A DNA stretch of 64,000 nt from Pseudomonadota bacterium (GCA_021792365.1 JAJYUT010000001.1:620001-684000); one strand, 5' to 3'. Shown: positions 44,502 through 53,143, numbered from the stretch's first letter. The notes: generated by a model from the letters alone, not told the origin. Translations and numbers: made by a program.

Positions 44502-45557
44502 ATGGCACAAATGCCGATCCAATCCATGTCCGGCCGCACGGCGTCGCTTCCCGCCGCGCCGCCGGCCGCAGCCCTCGACCGGGCCGGGCACGCTGGATCG
44601 CACGGCAGCTATCCCATTGACGATGGCCGGATTTCCGGCGGCCTGCTGAGGCCCGGGGCCATCGACCAGGAGCAGTTCAAGGCGCATCTGGCGGCCGCCC
44701 GGCAGGGTGCCATGGCGACGCCGCCGCGGACGCCACCCGCCCCGGCACCGTCGCCGACCCGCCCCGGGATCCCCACGCTCAGCCCGGCACAACTTGCCGC
44801 CCTCGGTGCCGTTGCGGCCACGGCGGGCGAGCCGGTCATCGAGACTCCAGCACCGAGCCCGCTTCATCCAGGTGCACAGCCCTACCCCCGGCACGCCGGC
44901 GGCGCAGGCGCTGCGGCCATCATCGCCACGCCCGGATCGACCGATGCAACCGCCGATGGCAACGCGGCAGCGGCAGCCCCGGCGACCGACGCCGCGGCGG
45001 GTGCGGATGCGCCCGCATCGTCCACACCGGCGTCGGCCACCGCCTCGCACCAGGCGCAGGGCGAGCGTGGCCCGATTCCCGGCGCGCGGCGTGGCGCCGA
45101 CGGCGCGTGGGAGTTGCCGCGCCTGCCCGACAAGGAGGAGCGCACGTGGTTGAGCGGCCAGAAGTGGCGCGTGGTGGAGAGCGAGCGGTCGCGCGCGCTC
45201 TTCCTGGGGCCTGACGGCGAATTCGGCTGGGACGACTTCCTGGATGTCGTCAATCCGCTGCAGCACATCCCGCTGGTCAATATCGCCTATCGCGCCGTCA
45301 CCGGGGACGAGATCTATGGCGCCGCGCGCCTGGTCGACTTCGCCTTCGGGCCGATGGCCGCCGTCTCGACCGCCGTGGATCTGGCCTTCCGGGACATCAC
45401 CGGCAGGAGCATGGCGGACAATGCCGTCGCCGCCCTGTTCGGGCCTGATGAAGCCGGCGCGGGCGAAGGCGAAGTCCCGAGCGGCATCAACACCGCCTCC
45501 GGCGCACCGCGCCAGCCTGCGGGTCTCGATCTGGTCCGCCGCGGCTCCCACAAATAG
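44502..45557 (+). CDS. Uncharacterised protein: disordered Ala/Pro-rich half plus a conserved-looking C-terminal domain
   Basis: A 351-residue protein without signal peptide. Residues 1-185 are Ala/Pro/Gly rich and probably disordered. Residues 205-310 look folded: EERTWLSGQKWRVVESERSR, FGWDDFLDVVNPLQHIPLV, NIAYRAVTGDEIYGAARLVD and FAFGPMAAVSTAVDLAFRD. The DFLDVVNPLQHIPLVNIAYRAVTGDEI stretch (quoted in two parts) recurs, in my recollection, in other alphaproteobacterial unknown proteins. It contains hydrophobic segments that may associate with a membrane. No function can be assigned. The linker composition matches the high G+C bias of the genome. Confidence 0.75.
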   Translation: MAQMPIQSMSGRTASLPAAPPAAALDRAGHAGSHGSYPIDDGRISGGLLRPGAIDQEQFKAHLAAARQGAMATPPRTPPAPAPSPTRPGIPTLSPAQLAALGAVAATAGEPVIETPAPSPLHPGAQPYPRHAGGAGAAAIIATPGSTDATADGNAAAAAPATDAAAGADAPASSTPASATASHQAQGERGPIPGARRGADGAWELPRLPDKEERTWLSGQKWRVVESERSRALFLGPDGEFGWDDFLDVVNPLQHIPLVNIAYRAVTGDEIYGAARLVDFAFGPMAAVSTAVDLAFRDITGRSMADNAVAALFGPDEAGAGEGEVPSGINTASGAPRQPAGLDLVRRGSHK

Positions 45558-45590
45558 CGGGCGGCGTTGCGCGTCTGCTAAGCTGTCGGC

Positions 45591-46105
45591 ATGGACCTGA
45601 TCATCGAAGCCAAGCGCGGTGAGACGCGCGGCCTCGCGCGGCTCGGCGATCGCACCTTGCCTTGCGCGCTCGGCCGCGCCGGGCTCGTCGCCGGCAAGCG
45701 CGAGGCGATGGCGGCACGCCGATCGGCCGCTTTCCGTTCCGGCGGCTGCTTTATCGCGCCGACCGCGTGCCGCATCTCGAGACCCGCCTGCCCGCGCGGC
45801 ACATCGTGCCGGAGGATGGCTGGTGCGACGATCCCGCCGCGCCCGAGTACAACCGGCCCATCCGATTGCCGCATCGCGCCCGCCATGAGGAGCTATGGCG
45901 CGCGGATCGGATCTACGACCTCATCCTCGTCATCGGGCACAACGACGATCCGGTGGTCGCGGGCGCCGGCGGCGCCGTGTTCGTGCATCTCGCACGCGAT
46001 GACTGGAGCCCGACCGCCGGATGCGTCGCGTTCGCGCGCGATGATCTGCTGTGGATCCTGGCGCAGGTCACGACCAGCGACGCGGTCACGACCGTTTCGA
46101 TATAG
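45591..46105 (+). pseudogene. L,D-transpeptidase (YkuD) gene with a one-base frameshift
   Basis: The first 38 codons read MDLIIEAKRGETRGLARLGD and continue through CALGRAGLVAGKRE, the start of a small YkuD-type protein. The second part in another frame reads GDGGTPIGRFPFRRLLYRAD and runs to the catalytic region HLARDDWSPTAGCVAF, with a Cys in an S-x-x-GC-type site. The join is at about 45704, where GAGGCGAT would need to be GAGGGCGAT, so one G is missing. Together the parts make a full 170-residue L,D-transpeptidase-like protein. Either it is a recent pseudogene or a sequencing error; no programmed-slip signal was noticed. Confidence 0.8.
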
Positions 46106-46127
46106 CACTCCCGAGCAGCACTCTTCC

Positions 46128-46228
46128 GGTCATCCCAAGGCTTGACCTTGGCATCCACGCGCGTGTCTGGAACGCGGAGCCTCGCGGAAGGAAACTCATG
46201 GATGCAAGGGCAAGCCTTGCCATGGCGG
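46128..46228. repeat. 101-bp palindromic intergenic repeat, copy 2
   Basis: It begins GGTCATCCCAAGGC with TTGACCTTGGCATCCACGCG, and ends CATGGATGCAAGGGCAAGCC with CTTGCCATGGCGG, so the ends pair with each other. The same length and the same arm sequences occur at 13796-13896, with CATCCACGCG and GCATGGAT shared. It lies between the stop codons of the convergent YkuD remnant and yggS genes. Confidence 0.75.
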
Positions 46229-46239
46229 AAGAACGCGGG

Positions 46240-46926
46240 CTATCGGTCCTTCGTCTCCCGCGCGCCGAAGATCGCGGCGCCGACGCGCACATGCGTCGCG
46301 CCGAGCTGGACGGCAAGCTCGTAGTCGCCGCTCATGCCCATGCTGAGCTGCGCAAGGCGGTTGCGCTTGGCGATCTCGCCCAGCAGCGCGAAATGCGGCG
46401 CGGGATGCTCCTCCGCCGGCGGAATGCACATCAGGCCTACCACCGGCAGCCGGTATTCATCGCGGCAGCGGCGGATGAAATCGCCCGCCTCGCGCGGCAG
46501 GATGCCGGCCTTTTGCGACTCCTCGCCGGTATTCACCTGGATGAAGAGATCGATGCGCTTGCCGCTCTTCGCCAGCTCCGCCGCGATGCCTTGCGCGAGC
46601 TTGTCGCGATCCACGCTCTCGATCGCGTCGCAGGTGTCGATCGCCTGCCTGATCTTGTTGGTCTGCAGCGGGCCGATCAGGTGCAGCTTGAGGTCGGGAT
46701 AGCGCGCGCGCAGCGCCGGGAACTTCGCTGCCGCCTCCTGCACGCGGTTCTCGCCGAACAGGCGATGCCCGGCGGCGAGCGCCGCTTCCACCGCCGCCGC
46801 CGGATGGGTCTTGCTGACCGCGACCAGGTGCACGTCCTCGGGCGCGCGGCTCCAGGCCTTCGCCTGCGCGGCGATGCGCGTCTTGATCTCGCTGAGATTG
46901 GCTGGGATGTGATCGAAGCCGGTCAT
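46240..46926 (-). CDS. yggS: YggS family pyridoxal-phosphate homeostasis protein
   Basis: A 228-residue alanine-racemase-fold protein that binds PLP and affects vitamin B6 and amino-acid balance, with no known catalysis. The PLP lysine is in VAVSKTHP (around K39), with the conserved FGENRVQEAAAKF, the IGPLQTNKI strand, and SMGMSGDYELAVQLGATHVRVG at the end (quoted in parts). In many bacteria it neighbours cell-division or proC genes; here it does not. A 15-bp tandem repeat lies just before its start. Confidence 0.95.
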   Translation of the reverse strand: MTGFDHIPANLSEIKTRIAAQAKAWSRAPEDVHLVAVSKTHPAAAVEAALAAGHRLFGENRVQEAAAKFPALRARYPDLKLHLIGPLQTNKIRQAIDTCDAIESVDRDKLAQGIAAELAKSGKRIDLFIQVNTGEESQKAGILPREAGDFIRRCRDEYRLPVVGLMCIPPAEEHPAPHFALLGEIAKRNRLAQLSMGMSGDYELAVQLGATHVRVGAAIFGARETKDR

Positions 46927-46949
46927 GGGGGCGGCAGGTTACCGTCTGC

Positions 46950-46994
46950 GGCCCGGCGCGAAAAGGGCCGGCGCGAAAAGGGCCGGGACGAAAC
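46950..46994. repeat. 15-bp tandem repeat, three copies, upstream of yggS
   Basis: Units of the form GGGCCGGCGCGAAAA are found at 46950-46964, 46965-46979 and 46980-46994; the third is changed at the end. It lies 24 bp before the yggS start on the minus strand, in its leader. The core GCGCGAAA is like that of the 14-bp repeat at 5237. Confidence 0.85.
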
Positions 46995-47020
46995 GGAACT
47001 GTGGCGTGGAGGACGTGGGC

Positions 47021-47055
47021 AAAGAAAATCCCTCCCCCGGCGGACCGGGGGAGGG
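47021..47055 (-). terminator. Strong terminator after the first porin gene
   Basis: On the minus strand an 11-bp perfect stem (47045-47055 with 47030-47040, CCGGGGGAGGG type) with a four-base loop is followed by ATTTTCTTT. It lies 45 bp after the stop at 47100. Confidence 0.88.
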
Positions 47056-47099
47056 CGGAAAGGGAGGAGGCAATCGCTCTTGGATCGGGGAGCGGGTGA

Positions 47100-48254
47100 C
47101 TAGAAGGTGATCGCCGTGCCGATGCCGATTTCCCAGGCATCGTAGTCGTCGACATTGCCCGGGGTCTCCGGATCGGTATCGAGCCAGGTGTAGCCGACCT
47201 CGCCATCCAGATTGATGCCGGGGCCGAGCGCGTAATTCGCGGTCAGCACGGCACGGTCCATGGTGAAGTCGTTGTTTCCCCCGCCTTTGACGTCGGCGAG
47301 CTGGTGCGAGTATTGCGCGCCGACGGTCCACGCATCCATCGTGTAGGCAACGCCGCCGCCAGCGACCCAGGCATCCACATTGTCGCCGGTATCGAAGGTG
47401 GCGAGATCGTCGTAGTACTGGAACACGCCGCCGACCGCGAACTGACCGAAGCTCAGGTTGAGAGCGCCCTGGTAGAATCGCTGCTCGTCGCGATCCGGGC
47501 CGGGGCCCTTCTCGACGTGCCCTTCGAAGGAGCCGCCGCCGCCTGCCGTCAGGCCCCAGCCATCGCCTTCATACGCGTAGGTGGCATAGGCCGCGAAGTT
47601 GTTGCGCGATTCGCCATCTGCATTGAACGGCATGCCGATGTGCGGACCGACACCATCTTCGTGATCCTCGTCCCCGCCGTTCGGCGTGTAGGAGAGGGAG
47701 AGTTGGAAGCCGCCGAAGCTCGGCGTGAAGTACACGACCTTCTGCGCGTCTTCCTTGTCGTCGACGCTGACGCAAGCCGCGTTCGAGGTGAGCGCGGGGA
47801 ACCCGGCTGCGAAGGTGTCGTTGTTGGCGCCCCACTGGTTGGGCGAGAAGGCGGAGAAATTGGCGGTTCCGCCAGGCGGCAGGATGCAGGAGCCGGCCAG
47901 CGCATCGTCGGTGGAGCCGACGCGTAATTCGCCAAAGCCGCCGGAGAAGAAGATAAAGGCTTCGTCGATCTGGTCGTCGTTGGTTTCGGCTTCCAGCTCG
48001 ACATTGGCGCCGACCGTCAGGCCGTTATCCAGCGTGGTCTCGCCTTCGAAATGGATTTCGGCATCCTGGAAGAGACCGGTGGTGTTGCGCTCGTTGCCGA
48101 GCTCGCCTTCACCGTCGTCATCGAAGGTCGCCATATACGCGGCGTTAAAAAATCCGCCGATGCCGAGCTTGATGCCATCGGCGGCCACGGCGGTGTTGGC
48201 CATCATTCCCGCACCGACAAGTGCGGTGCTTCCAAACAGGGCTAGTCTCTTCAT
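47100..48254 (-). CDS. Porin, tandem paralogue 1
   Basis: A 384-residue outer-membrane porin. The signal peptide is MKRLALFGSTALVGAGMMAN with cleavage after AVA. The mature chain starts ADGIKLGIGGFFNAAYM, then the shared signature DDDGEGELGNERNTTGLFQD, AEIHFEGETTLDNGLTVGAN and VELEAETNDDQIDEAFIFF (about residues 50-110). It ends GIGTAITF with a C-terminal Phe for BAM. About 16 strands are expected. The start at 48254 matches the other two paralogues (an ATG 21 bp upstream was dropped). It lies in a tandem row of three related porins, all on the minus strand, and is the last; a terminator follows. Confidence 0.92.
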   Translation of the reverse strand: MKRLALFGSTALVGAGMMANTAVAADGIKLGIGGFFNAAYMATFDDDGEGELGNERNTTGLFQDAEIHFEGETTLDNGLTVGANVELEAETNDDQIDEAFIFFSGGFGELRVGSTDDALAGSCILPPGGTANFSAFSPNQWGANNDTFAAGFPALTSNAACVSVDDKEDAQKVVYFTPSFGGFQLSLSYTPNGGDEDHEDGVGPHIGMPFNADGESRNNFAAYATYAYEGDGWGLTAGGGGSFEGHVEKGPGPDRDEQRFYQGALNLSFGQFAVGGVFQYYDDLATFDTGDNVDAWVAGGGVAYTMDAWTVGAQYSHQLADVKGGGNNDFTMDRAVLTANYALGPGINLDGEVGYTWLDTDPETPGNVDDYDAWEIGIGTAITF

Positions 48255-48614
48255 TGGGGGCTCCCTCACATACATGGATTGTCTGCCGAAGTGCGCCCCC
48301 CTCAGCGCGCCTCGACCGAACGCCGCGGAGAGTGCGGAACGCCTATCTATCCCTCAACCAATATGTAGTTGAAAAACATGACCCTCTTGCCCCTCGGATT
48401 AGGAATTGCAACCTTGAGCCGTAACTGACCCGGTTCCAATAAAGCGTAAGATGCTGACACGGCGAGTGAGGATGTTCCTATCTTCGCCTTTTGTTTTCAA
48501 TTACTTGGCGGACGATGCGCGGCGCACGTCCTCCCCCTGGCTTCGCCAGGCGTGGACATTCTGCAACAGGGGCGGGCTTTTTTGCCGAACCAGCCTGGGA
48601 GGGCGCTGCGGGGT
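48255..48614. other. 360-bp region between porin 1 and porin 2
   Basis: It holds the leader and promoter of porin 1 on the minus strand and the 3' flank of porin 2. A CCTGGC/GCCAGG stem occurs near 48531-48546 without a T tract. The middle is unusually A/T-rich for this genome around 48360-48500, as is usual for strong promoters. No gene seen. Confidence 0.55.
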
Positions 48615-49784
48615 CTAGAACGTGATGGCGGTGCCGATGCCGATCTCGAGCGCGTCGTAGTTGTCCGCGGCGTCGTCGAAGTCAGGCCCGCTGACATCCT
48701 GCCACGTGTAGCCGACCGCCCCGTCGAGATCGATGCCGGGGCCGAGCGCGTAATTGGCCGTCACCACGGCGCGCTGCAGGCTGAACTCGCTGTCCGCGTC
48801 GCCGGCATTGTCGATATCGGCCTCGTGGATCGAGTAGCCGATCCCGAAAGTCCAGGCGTCCATCGTGTAGGCCGCGCCGATTCCAAGCACCCAGCGGTCC
48901 GCGTCCACGTCGCCGTTCTCCAGTGTCGCGGAGAACAGGTCGTCATCGTTGAAATAGTTGAAGGATGCGCCGAGCTGGACGTCGCCGATGCCGACCAGGA
49001 TGCCAGCCTGGTAGGCATCCGCCTCCTCGCGGTTCGGCCCGCCATTGGTCTTCTCGACATGGCCTTCCCAGGAGCCGCCCGCGCCGGCCTGCAGCCACCA
49101 GGTCTCCGCTTCATAAGTGTAGACGCCATAGAGCGAGAGGTTGTTGCGCGAGGTGCCGTCGACGTTCACGGGCATGCCGGTATGCGGCCCGACGCCGTCG
49201 TCGTGGGTCTCCTTGTCGCTGGACGGCACATAGGAGAGGCCGAGCTGGAACCCCGCCATGATGGGCGAGAAATAGACGATCTTCTGCGAATCGGCGACAT
49301 CGTCGACGCCGAAGCAGATGCTGTTGGTGGTCAGCGCGTTGGCGCCCCACTGGTTGGGCGAGTAGGCCGAGAAGTTGTAGGTTCCGCCCGGTGCGAAGAC
49401 GCACAGCATGCCGAGCGCGTCGTCGAGCGACCCGATGCGCACCTCGCCGAAGCCGCCGGAGAAATAGATCCAGGCCTCGTCGATCTGGTCGTCTTCGGTC
49501 TCGCCTTCGAGCTCGATGCGCGCGCCGACTTCGATCCCGTTGTCGAGCGCGGTCGAGCCGGTGAAGTGGATCTCGGCATCCTGGAACAAGCCGGTGGTGT
49601 TACGCTCGTTGCCGGCCTCGCCTTCGCCGTCGTCGTCGAACACCGTCTGAAAGGCGGCCCGGAAAAAGCCGCCGACCTCGAGCTTGATACCCTCGGCCGC
49701 GTGAGCCGCCTGCGTCAGCGCCAGTCCGGTGAACGCCACCCCGCCGCCGATCATCGCGGCGGACCCCATCAAGAACCTGCGCAT
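48615..49784 (-). CDS. Porin, tandem paralogue 2
   Basis: A 389-residue porin with signal peptide MRRFLMGSAAMIGGGVAFTG, cleaved near AHA-AEG. It shares the block DDDGEGEAGNERNTTGLFQD, AEIHFTGSTALDNGIEVGAR and DDQIDEAWIYFSGGFGEVRIG with the other two, and SAYSPNQWGAN further on. It ends GIGTAITF. Compared with porins 1 and 3 it lacks several residues around 130-150 (a shorter loop after APGGTYNFS) and has a DLFSATLENGDVDADRW insertion near 265-285. Loop differences of this kind set pore selectivity. The A/T-rich gap before porin 1 suggests separate promoters. Confidence 0.92.
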   Translation of the reverse strand: MRRFLMGSAAMIGGGVAFTGLALTQAAHAAEGIKLEVGGFFRAAFQTVFDDDGEGEAGNERNTTGLFQDAEIHFTGSTALDNGIEVGARIELEGETEDDQIDEAWIYFSGGFGEVRIGSLDDALGMLCVFAPGGTYNFSAYSPNQWGANALTTNSICFGVDDVADSQKIVYFSPIMAGFQLGLSYVPSSDKETHDDGVGPHTGMPVNVDGTSRNNLSLYGVYTYEAETWWLQAGAGGSWEGHVEKTNGGPNREEADAYQAGILVGIGDVQLGASFNYFNDDDLFSATLENGDVDADRWVLGIGAAYTMDAWTFGIGYSIHEADIDNAGDADSEFSLQRAVVTANYALGPGIDLDGAVGYTWQDVSGPDFDDAADNYDALEIGIGTAITF

Positions 49785-49910
49785 GCTCCGTTCCCCCCAC
49801 CTTGCCGGCCCCCGCCCGGCAACCGGCTGAATGAACGGCCATTCAGCGCAAGGATTTCACCACAATTTCCCGGAATACGCTAGGCTGTATATAGCTGCGT
49901 CGCGGTCATG

Positions 49911-49941
49911 AAAAAGGGGGGAGCGGTTGCCCGCTCCCCCC
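49911..49941 (-). terminator. Strong terminator after the third porin gene
   Basis: An 11-bp perfect stem GGGGGGAGCGG (49916-49926) / CCGCTCCCCCC (49931-49941) with a four-base loop is followed on the minus strand by five T (the A run at 49911-49915). It lies 34 bp after the stop at 49975. Confidence 0.92.
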
Positions 49942-49974
49942 GATACGTTAGCCTTCCGGCCGGCTTGCGCCGAC

Positions 49975-51135
49975 TTAGAAGCGAACGCGCGTGCCGATAC
50001 CGATCTCGAACGCCGAGTAATCGTCGATATCGTCGCCGCCAACCGTGAACTCCGGATCGGTGTCGACCCAGGTATAGCCGAGCATGGCATCGATGTTGAT
50101 GCCAGGGCCCATCGCATAGTCGCCGGTCAGGACAACGCGGTCCATAGTGAACTCGGAATCAGCAGTGCCGTCGTCGTCGGCATCCTGATGCGAGTACTGC
50201 GCACCGACGGTCCAAGCGTCCATGGAGTAGGAGATACCACCGCCCGCAACCCAGGCCGACGCATCGATGTCGCCCTGGTTGTTCAGGTCGTTGAAGTACT
50301 CGAACACGCCGCCGATGGCGAAGTTGCCGAAGGAGAGGTTCAGGCCAGCCTGGTAGAAGTCCTGCTCCTCACGATTCGGACCCGGGACCTTCTCCGCGTG
50401 GCCTTCCCACGAACCGCCGCCGCCGAAGGTGGCGCCCCAGCCATCGCCCTCGTAGGTGTAGGTGAGGTAGGCCGAGAAGTTGTTGCGGGATTCGTTATCG
50501 GCATTCTCCGGCATGCCGGTATGCGCGCCGACGCCGTCGCCGTGCGTCTCGTCACCGCCATTCGGCGTGTAGGAGGCGCTCAGCTGGAAGCCGGCGAACA
50601 CCGGGGAGATGTAGACGATCTTCTGGGCGTCGCCCTTGTCGTCGACGCCGGTGCAGATCGTGTTGGAGGTCAGCGCGCCGACACCGGTCGTGAAGGCGGC
50701 GGCGTTGTTGGCGCCCCACTGGTTCGGCGAGAAGGCCGAGAAGTTGCCAGTGCCGCCCGGCGGAACGATACAGCCGCCCGCCAGTGCGTCGTCTTCGGAA
50801 CCGATGCGGATTTCACCGAAGCCGCCGGAGAACCAGAGCCAGGCTTCGTCGATCTGGTCGCCTTCAGTCTCGGCTTCCAGCTCGACACGGGCACCGACCT
50901 CGAGGCCGTTGTCGAGAACGGTCGAGCCGGTGAAGTGGATTTCCGCGTCGCTGAAGATGCCGGTGGTGTTGCGCTCGTTGCCGAGCTCGCCTTCACCGTC
51001 ATCATCGAACACAACCATGTAGGCGGCGTTGTAGTAGCCACCCACACCGAGCTTGACCCCATCAGCCGCGAAGGCGGGGCTTGCGAGCAAGCCAGCGCCG
51101 ACCACGGCCGTGGTACCCAAGAGAACTTTCTTCAT
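49975..51135 (-). CDS. Porin, tandem paralogue 3
   Basis: A 386-residue porin. The signal peptide is MKKVLLGTTAVVGAGLLASP with cleavage after AFA. The mature protein begins ADGVKLGVGGYYNAAYMVVF and carries the shared DDDGEGELGNERNTTGIFSD, STVLDNGLEVGARVELEAET and SPNQWGANNAAAFTTGVG, ending FEIGIGTRVRF with Phe. It is closest to porin 1 over the surface loops (GGDETHGDGVGAHTGMPENA). It is the first of three porin genes in the same direction and has its own strong terminator. The start at 51135 was chosen because the upstream extension has no signal-peptide character. Confidence 0.93.
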   Translation of the reverse strand: MKKVLLGTTAVVGAGLLASPAFAADGVKLGVGGYYNAAYMVVFDDDGEGELGNERNTTGIFSDAEIHFTGSTVLDNGLEVGARVELEAETEGDQIDEAWLWFSGGFGEIRIGSEDDALAGGCIVPPGGTGNFSAFSPNQWGANNAAAFTTGVGALTSNTICTGVDDKGDAQKIVYISPVFAGFQLSASYTPNGGDETHGDGVGAHTGMPENADNESRNNFSAYLTYTYEGDGWGATFGGGGSWEGHAEKVPGPNREEQDFYQAGLNLSFGNFAIGGVFEYFNDLNNQGDIDASAWVAGGGISYSMDAWTVGAQYSHQDADDDGTADSEFTMDRVVLTGDYAMGPGINIDAMLGYTWVDTDPEFTVGGDDIDDYSAFEIGIGTRVRF

Positions 51136-51455
51136 CTCGAGATTCCCTAAGTTTGCGATTGCCACCGGGGGAGATTGAAGTTCCCCCAGGTGCCCCACGG
51201 AACAAGCCCTGCGTGTTTGTCTGGTGTTGCCTAGCAACTACGCAGTCACCGGTGACGGCAAAACCAGTCAAACCATCGGCCTTGAACCACGTAAACCATC
51301 CTCAATGCGTGATCGGGTGTCAAACCAATTGCGTCGCTGTGGACTCTCGGCTGTGGCAAATTCCCAAGGCCTGTGGCGGGCAGGCCACAGCGGTCGACTC
51401 GGTCATTAACCCCGCGTAAACCAAGAAAAAACCGGATATAGTCCTGAAAGGTATT
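51136..51455. other. Leader and promoter region of porin 3
   Basis: No gene seen. It contains a stem CTGTGGC (51371-51377) / GCCACAG (51384-51390). On the minus strand it leads into the porin 3 start after some 300 bp, so a long untranslated leader or regulator sites are likely. No clear promoter hexamers were identified. Confidence 0.5.
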
Positions 51456-51474
51456 GCGCCCGGAAGGCGGGCGC
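51456..51474 (-). terminator. Likely terminator after the sulfotransferase gene
   Basis: A perfect 7-bp stem GCGCCCG (51456-51462) / CGGGCGC (51468-51474) with a five-base loop lies 18 bp after the sulfotransferase stop. On the minus strand it is followed by AATACCTTTC, only moderately T-rich. Confidence 0.55.
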
Positions 51475-51492
51475 GGCGGCCGATGCAACGCC

Positions 51493-52326
51493 TCAGGAGA
51501 GCGGCCAGTAGCCGAACCGCTGCATCTGTTCCTTGTGCTGCTCCACGACCTTGTCGACTTGCGCGTGTGTCAGGATGTCGCGCCATTGGCCGGACCGGCC
51601 TTCGCGGAAGAACTTTTGCGCGTGCGGGGAACGCTCCTTGAATCCCTTCTTGTCCTCCTGCTCGCGCAGCGCCTTGAAGGAGGAGCGTTCGATGGCGCGC
51701 TGCAGGCGTTGGCGCGGGGGATTGAGGCCCATGAAACTCGCCAGGCCGCCGAAGGCCTTGACCGGGTTCTTCAGCATGTCCTCGTAGCGCAGCACCGCGA
51801 GCCCCGGCCTCTGCTGGCCGGTCCAGGACTCGACATGGGTCGACCAGCTCTTGTGCACCTCCAAGACCATCTTTTCGTTGGTGTTGGAACCCGTCGCGTC
51901 TTCGCCCATGAGCTTGATGGCGGTATCGAGATCGCAGCCGTAATGGTGCGTCAGGGAAATGCAGACATCCAGCGGGTTGCGCACGATATAGATGGCGCCG
52001 GCGGTGAGGTCGGGGTGGATGAGCGGGTAGCCCATGAAATAGACCGAAGCGTTGTGGGTCTTCACGAACGTGTCGTCCCGCCGCCAGGAGCAGACCGCAA
52101 GCTGAGCCGACCGCTTCATGCGCATGACATCCAGCGGCGTCCAGTCCTGCCATGGGCGCGCGGTCTGGGCGGCGTACCACTCGAGCGAGGAATCGCTGGT
52201 CGAGAAATCGGTGATCTTGTTGATGTCGTAGGATTCGCTCGGATCCCGCAGCAAGTTGTGCAGGAAGGCGCGCATCCAGGTATTGCCGCTCTTGGGGTAG
52301 CTTGCCAGCCAGATGATCTTCGACAT
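51493..52326 (-). CDS. Sulfotransferase domain protein
   Basis: A 277-residue P-loop sulfotransferase that would move sulfate from PAPS to an acceptor. The 5'-phosphosulfate loop is WLASYPKSGNTWMRAFL (SYPKSGNTW, residues 9-17), and the 3'-phosphate site is in IYIVRNPLDVCISLTHHYG (RNPLDVCIS). VKTHNA contributes the catalytic-type His region. The start at 52326 lies just before the P-loop strand as in the family; the frame is open far upstream without signal. The acceptor is unknown. It is the gene upstream of the porin row on the same strand, but a terminator separates them. Confidence 0.92.
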   Translation of the reverse strand: MSKIIWLASYPKSGNTWMRAFLHNLLRDPSESYDINKITDFSTSDSSLEWYAAQTARPWQDWTPLDVMRMKRSAQLAVCSWRRDDTFVKTHNASVYFMGYPLIHPDLTAGAIYIVRNPLDVCISLTHHYGCDLDTAIKLMGEDATGSNTNEKMVLEVHKSWSTHVESWTGQQRPGLAVLRYEDMLKNPVKAFGGLASFMGLNPPRQRLQRAIERSSFKALREQEDKKGFKERSPHAQKFFREGRSGQWRDILTHAQVDKVVEQHKEQMQRFGYWPLS

Positions 52327-52570
52327 TCCGTCCGCCGCGCTCCCGTTGAAGTCCCCGACCGCCCCGTCCGCCGAAAGAGGCGGCTTCGCGCGGTTTAGCG
52401 TACTTGACCCGGCCGCGCCATTTCGCGTACCAGGAAGCTCGTTTCGCCAACATGCCAGGGGCCTTGGGGGCGGGTCACCGGCGGGGCCGAATTGGGGCGC
52501 GCCTGAACGTCCCGGCACCCGAAGGCGAAGGCAGGGGCGTTCTTAGGAAATGCACAAAAGGGCCGTCAAT

Positions 52571-53143
52571 ATGAAAGTTGCCGCGATGGATGGCGGATCG
52601 CGCCGGGCAGGCTCGTGGGCGCGACGGATGCTCATGGCGGCGGCCGCGCTGACCTTGGGCGCCTCCTTGAGCGCCTGCAATTTCGACCTGGGCGGGGAAG
52701 CCAAGTACCCCTCGCCCAACCGGCAGAGGCCGACTTCCACGGTGCAATACGAGGACGAGCCCGGGATCTTCGGCGAGGGCGGCATCTTCGGCCCCGACGT
52801 GCCGCAGGACGCGGCCGGCGGCGGCATCGGCGTCAACAACCTGCTGTGGCGCGCCTCGCTGGACACGGTGTCCTTCATGCCGCTGGTCTCGGCCGATCCC
52901 TTCGGCGGCGTCATCATCACCGACTGGTATACCCCGCCTTCCGCGCCGGATGAGCGCTTCAAGGTCAATGTCTACATCCTTGGCCGCGCGCTCCGGGCCG
53001 ACGGCATCCGCGCCTCGGTGTTCCGCCAGCAGATGCACGGCAGCACCTGGGTGGACGCGCCGGTCGCCCTCAACACCGCGACCGACCTGGAGAACGCGAT
53101 CCTGACCCGGGCCCGGCAGATGCGCCTCGCCGGCTCGCAATAG
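52571..53143 (+). CDS. DUF3576 lipoprotein
   Basis: A 190-residue protein with a lipoprotein signal: Arg-rich N-region, RRMLMAAAALTLGASLSAC, lipobox L-S-A-C. The mature part has FGEGGIFGP, GGGIGVNNLLWRASLDTVSF, then DPFGGVIITDWYTPP and FKVNVYILGRALRADGI, the DUF3576 pattern. It should be anchored in the outer membrane; the function is unknown. In many alphaproteobacteria it directly precedes leuS-lptE-holA, exactly as here, suggesting a tie to outer-membrane assembly. ATG at 52571 was chosen on its AGGG spacing; ATG at 52550 is equally in frame and would add seven residues. Confidence 0.9.
   Translation: MKVAAMDGGSRRAGSWARRMLMAAAALTLGASLSACNFDLGGEAKYPSPNRQRPTSTVQYEDEPGIFGEGGIFGPDVPQDAAGGGIGVNNLLWRASLDTVSFMPLVSADPFGGVIITDWYTPPSAPDERFKVNVYILGRALRADGIRASVFRQQMHGSTWVDAPVALNTATDLENAILTRARQMRLAGSQ

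Noticed and set aside
48552-51150. Two long plus-strand frames of about 400-440 residues opposite porins 2 and 3
   Set aside because: They mirror the porin genes and contain no recognisable domain; the porin frames have signal peptides and terminal Phe.
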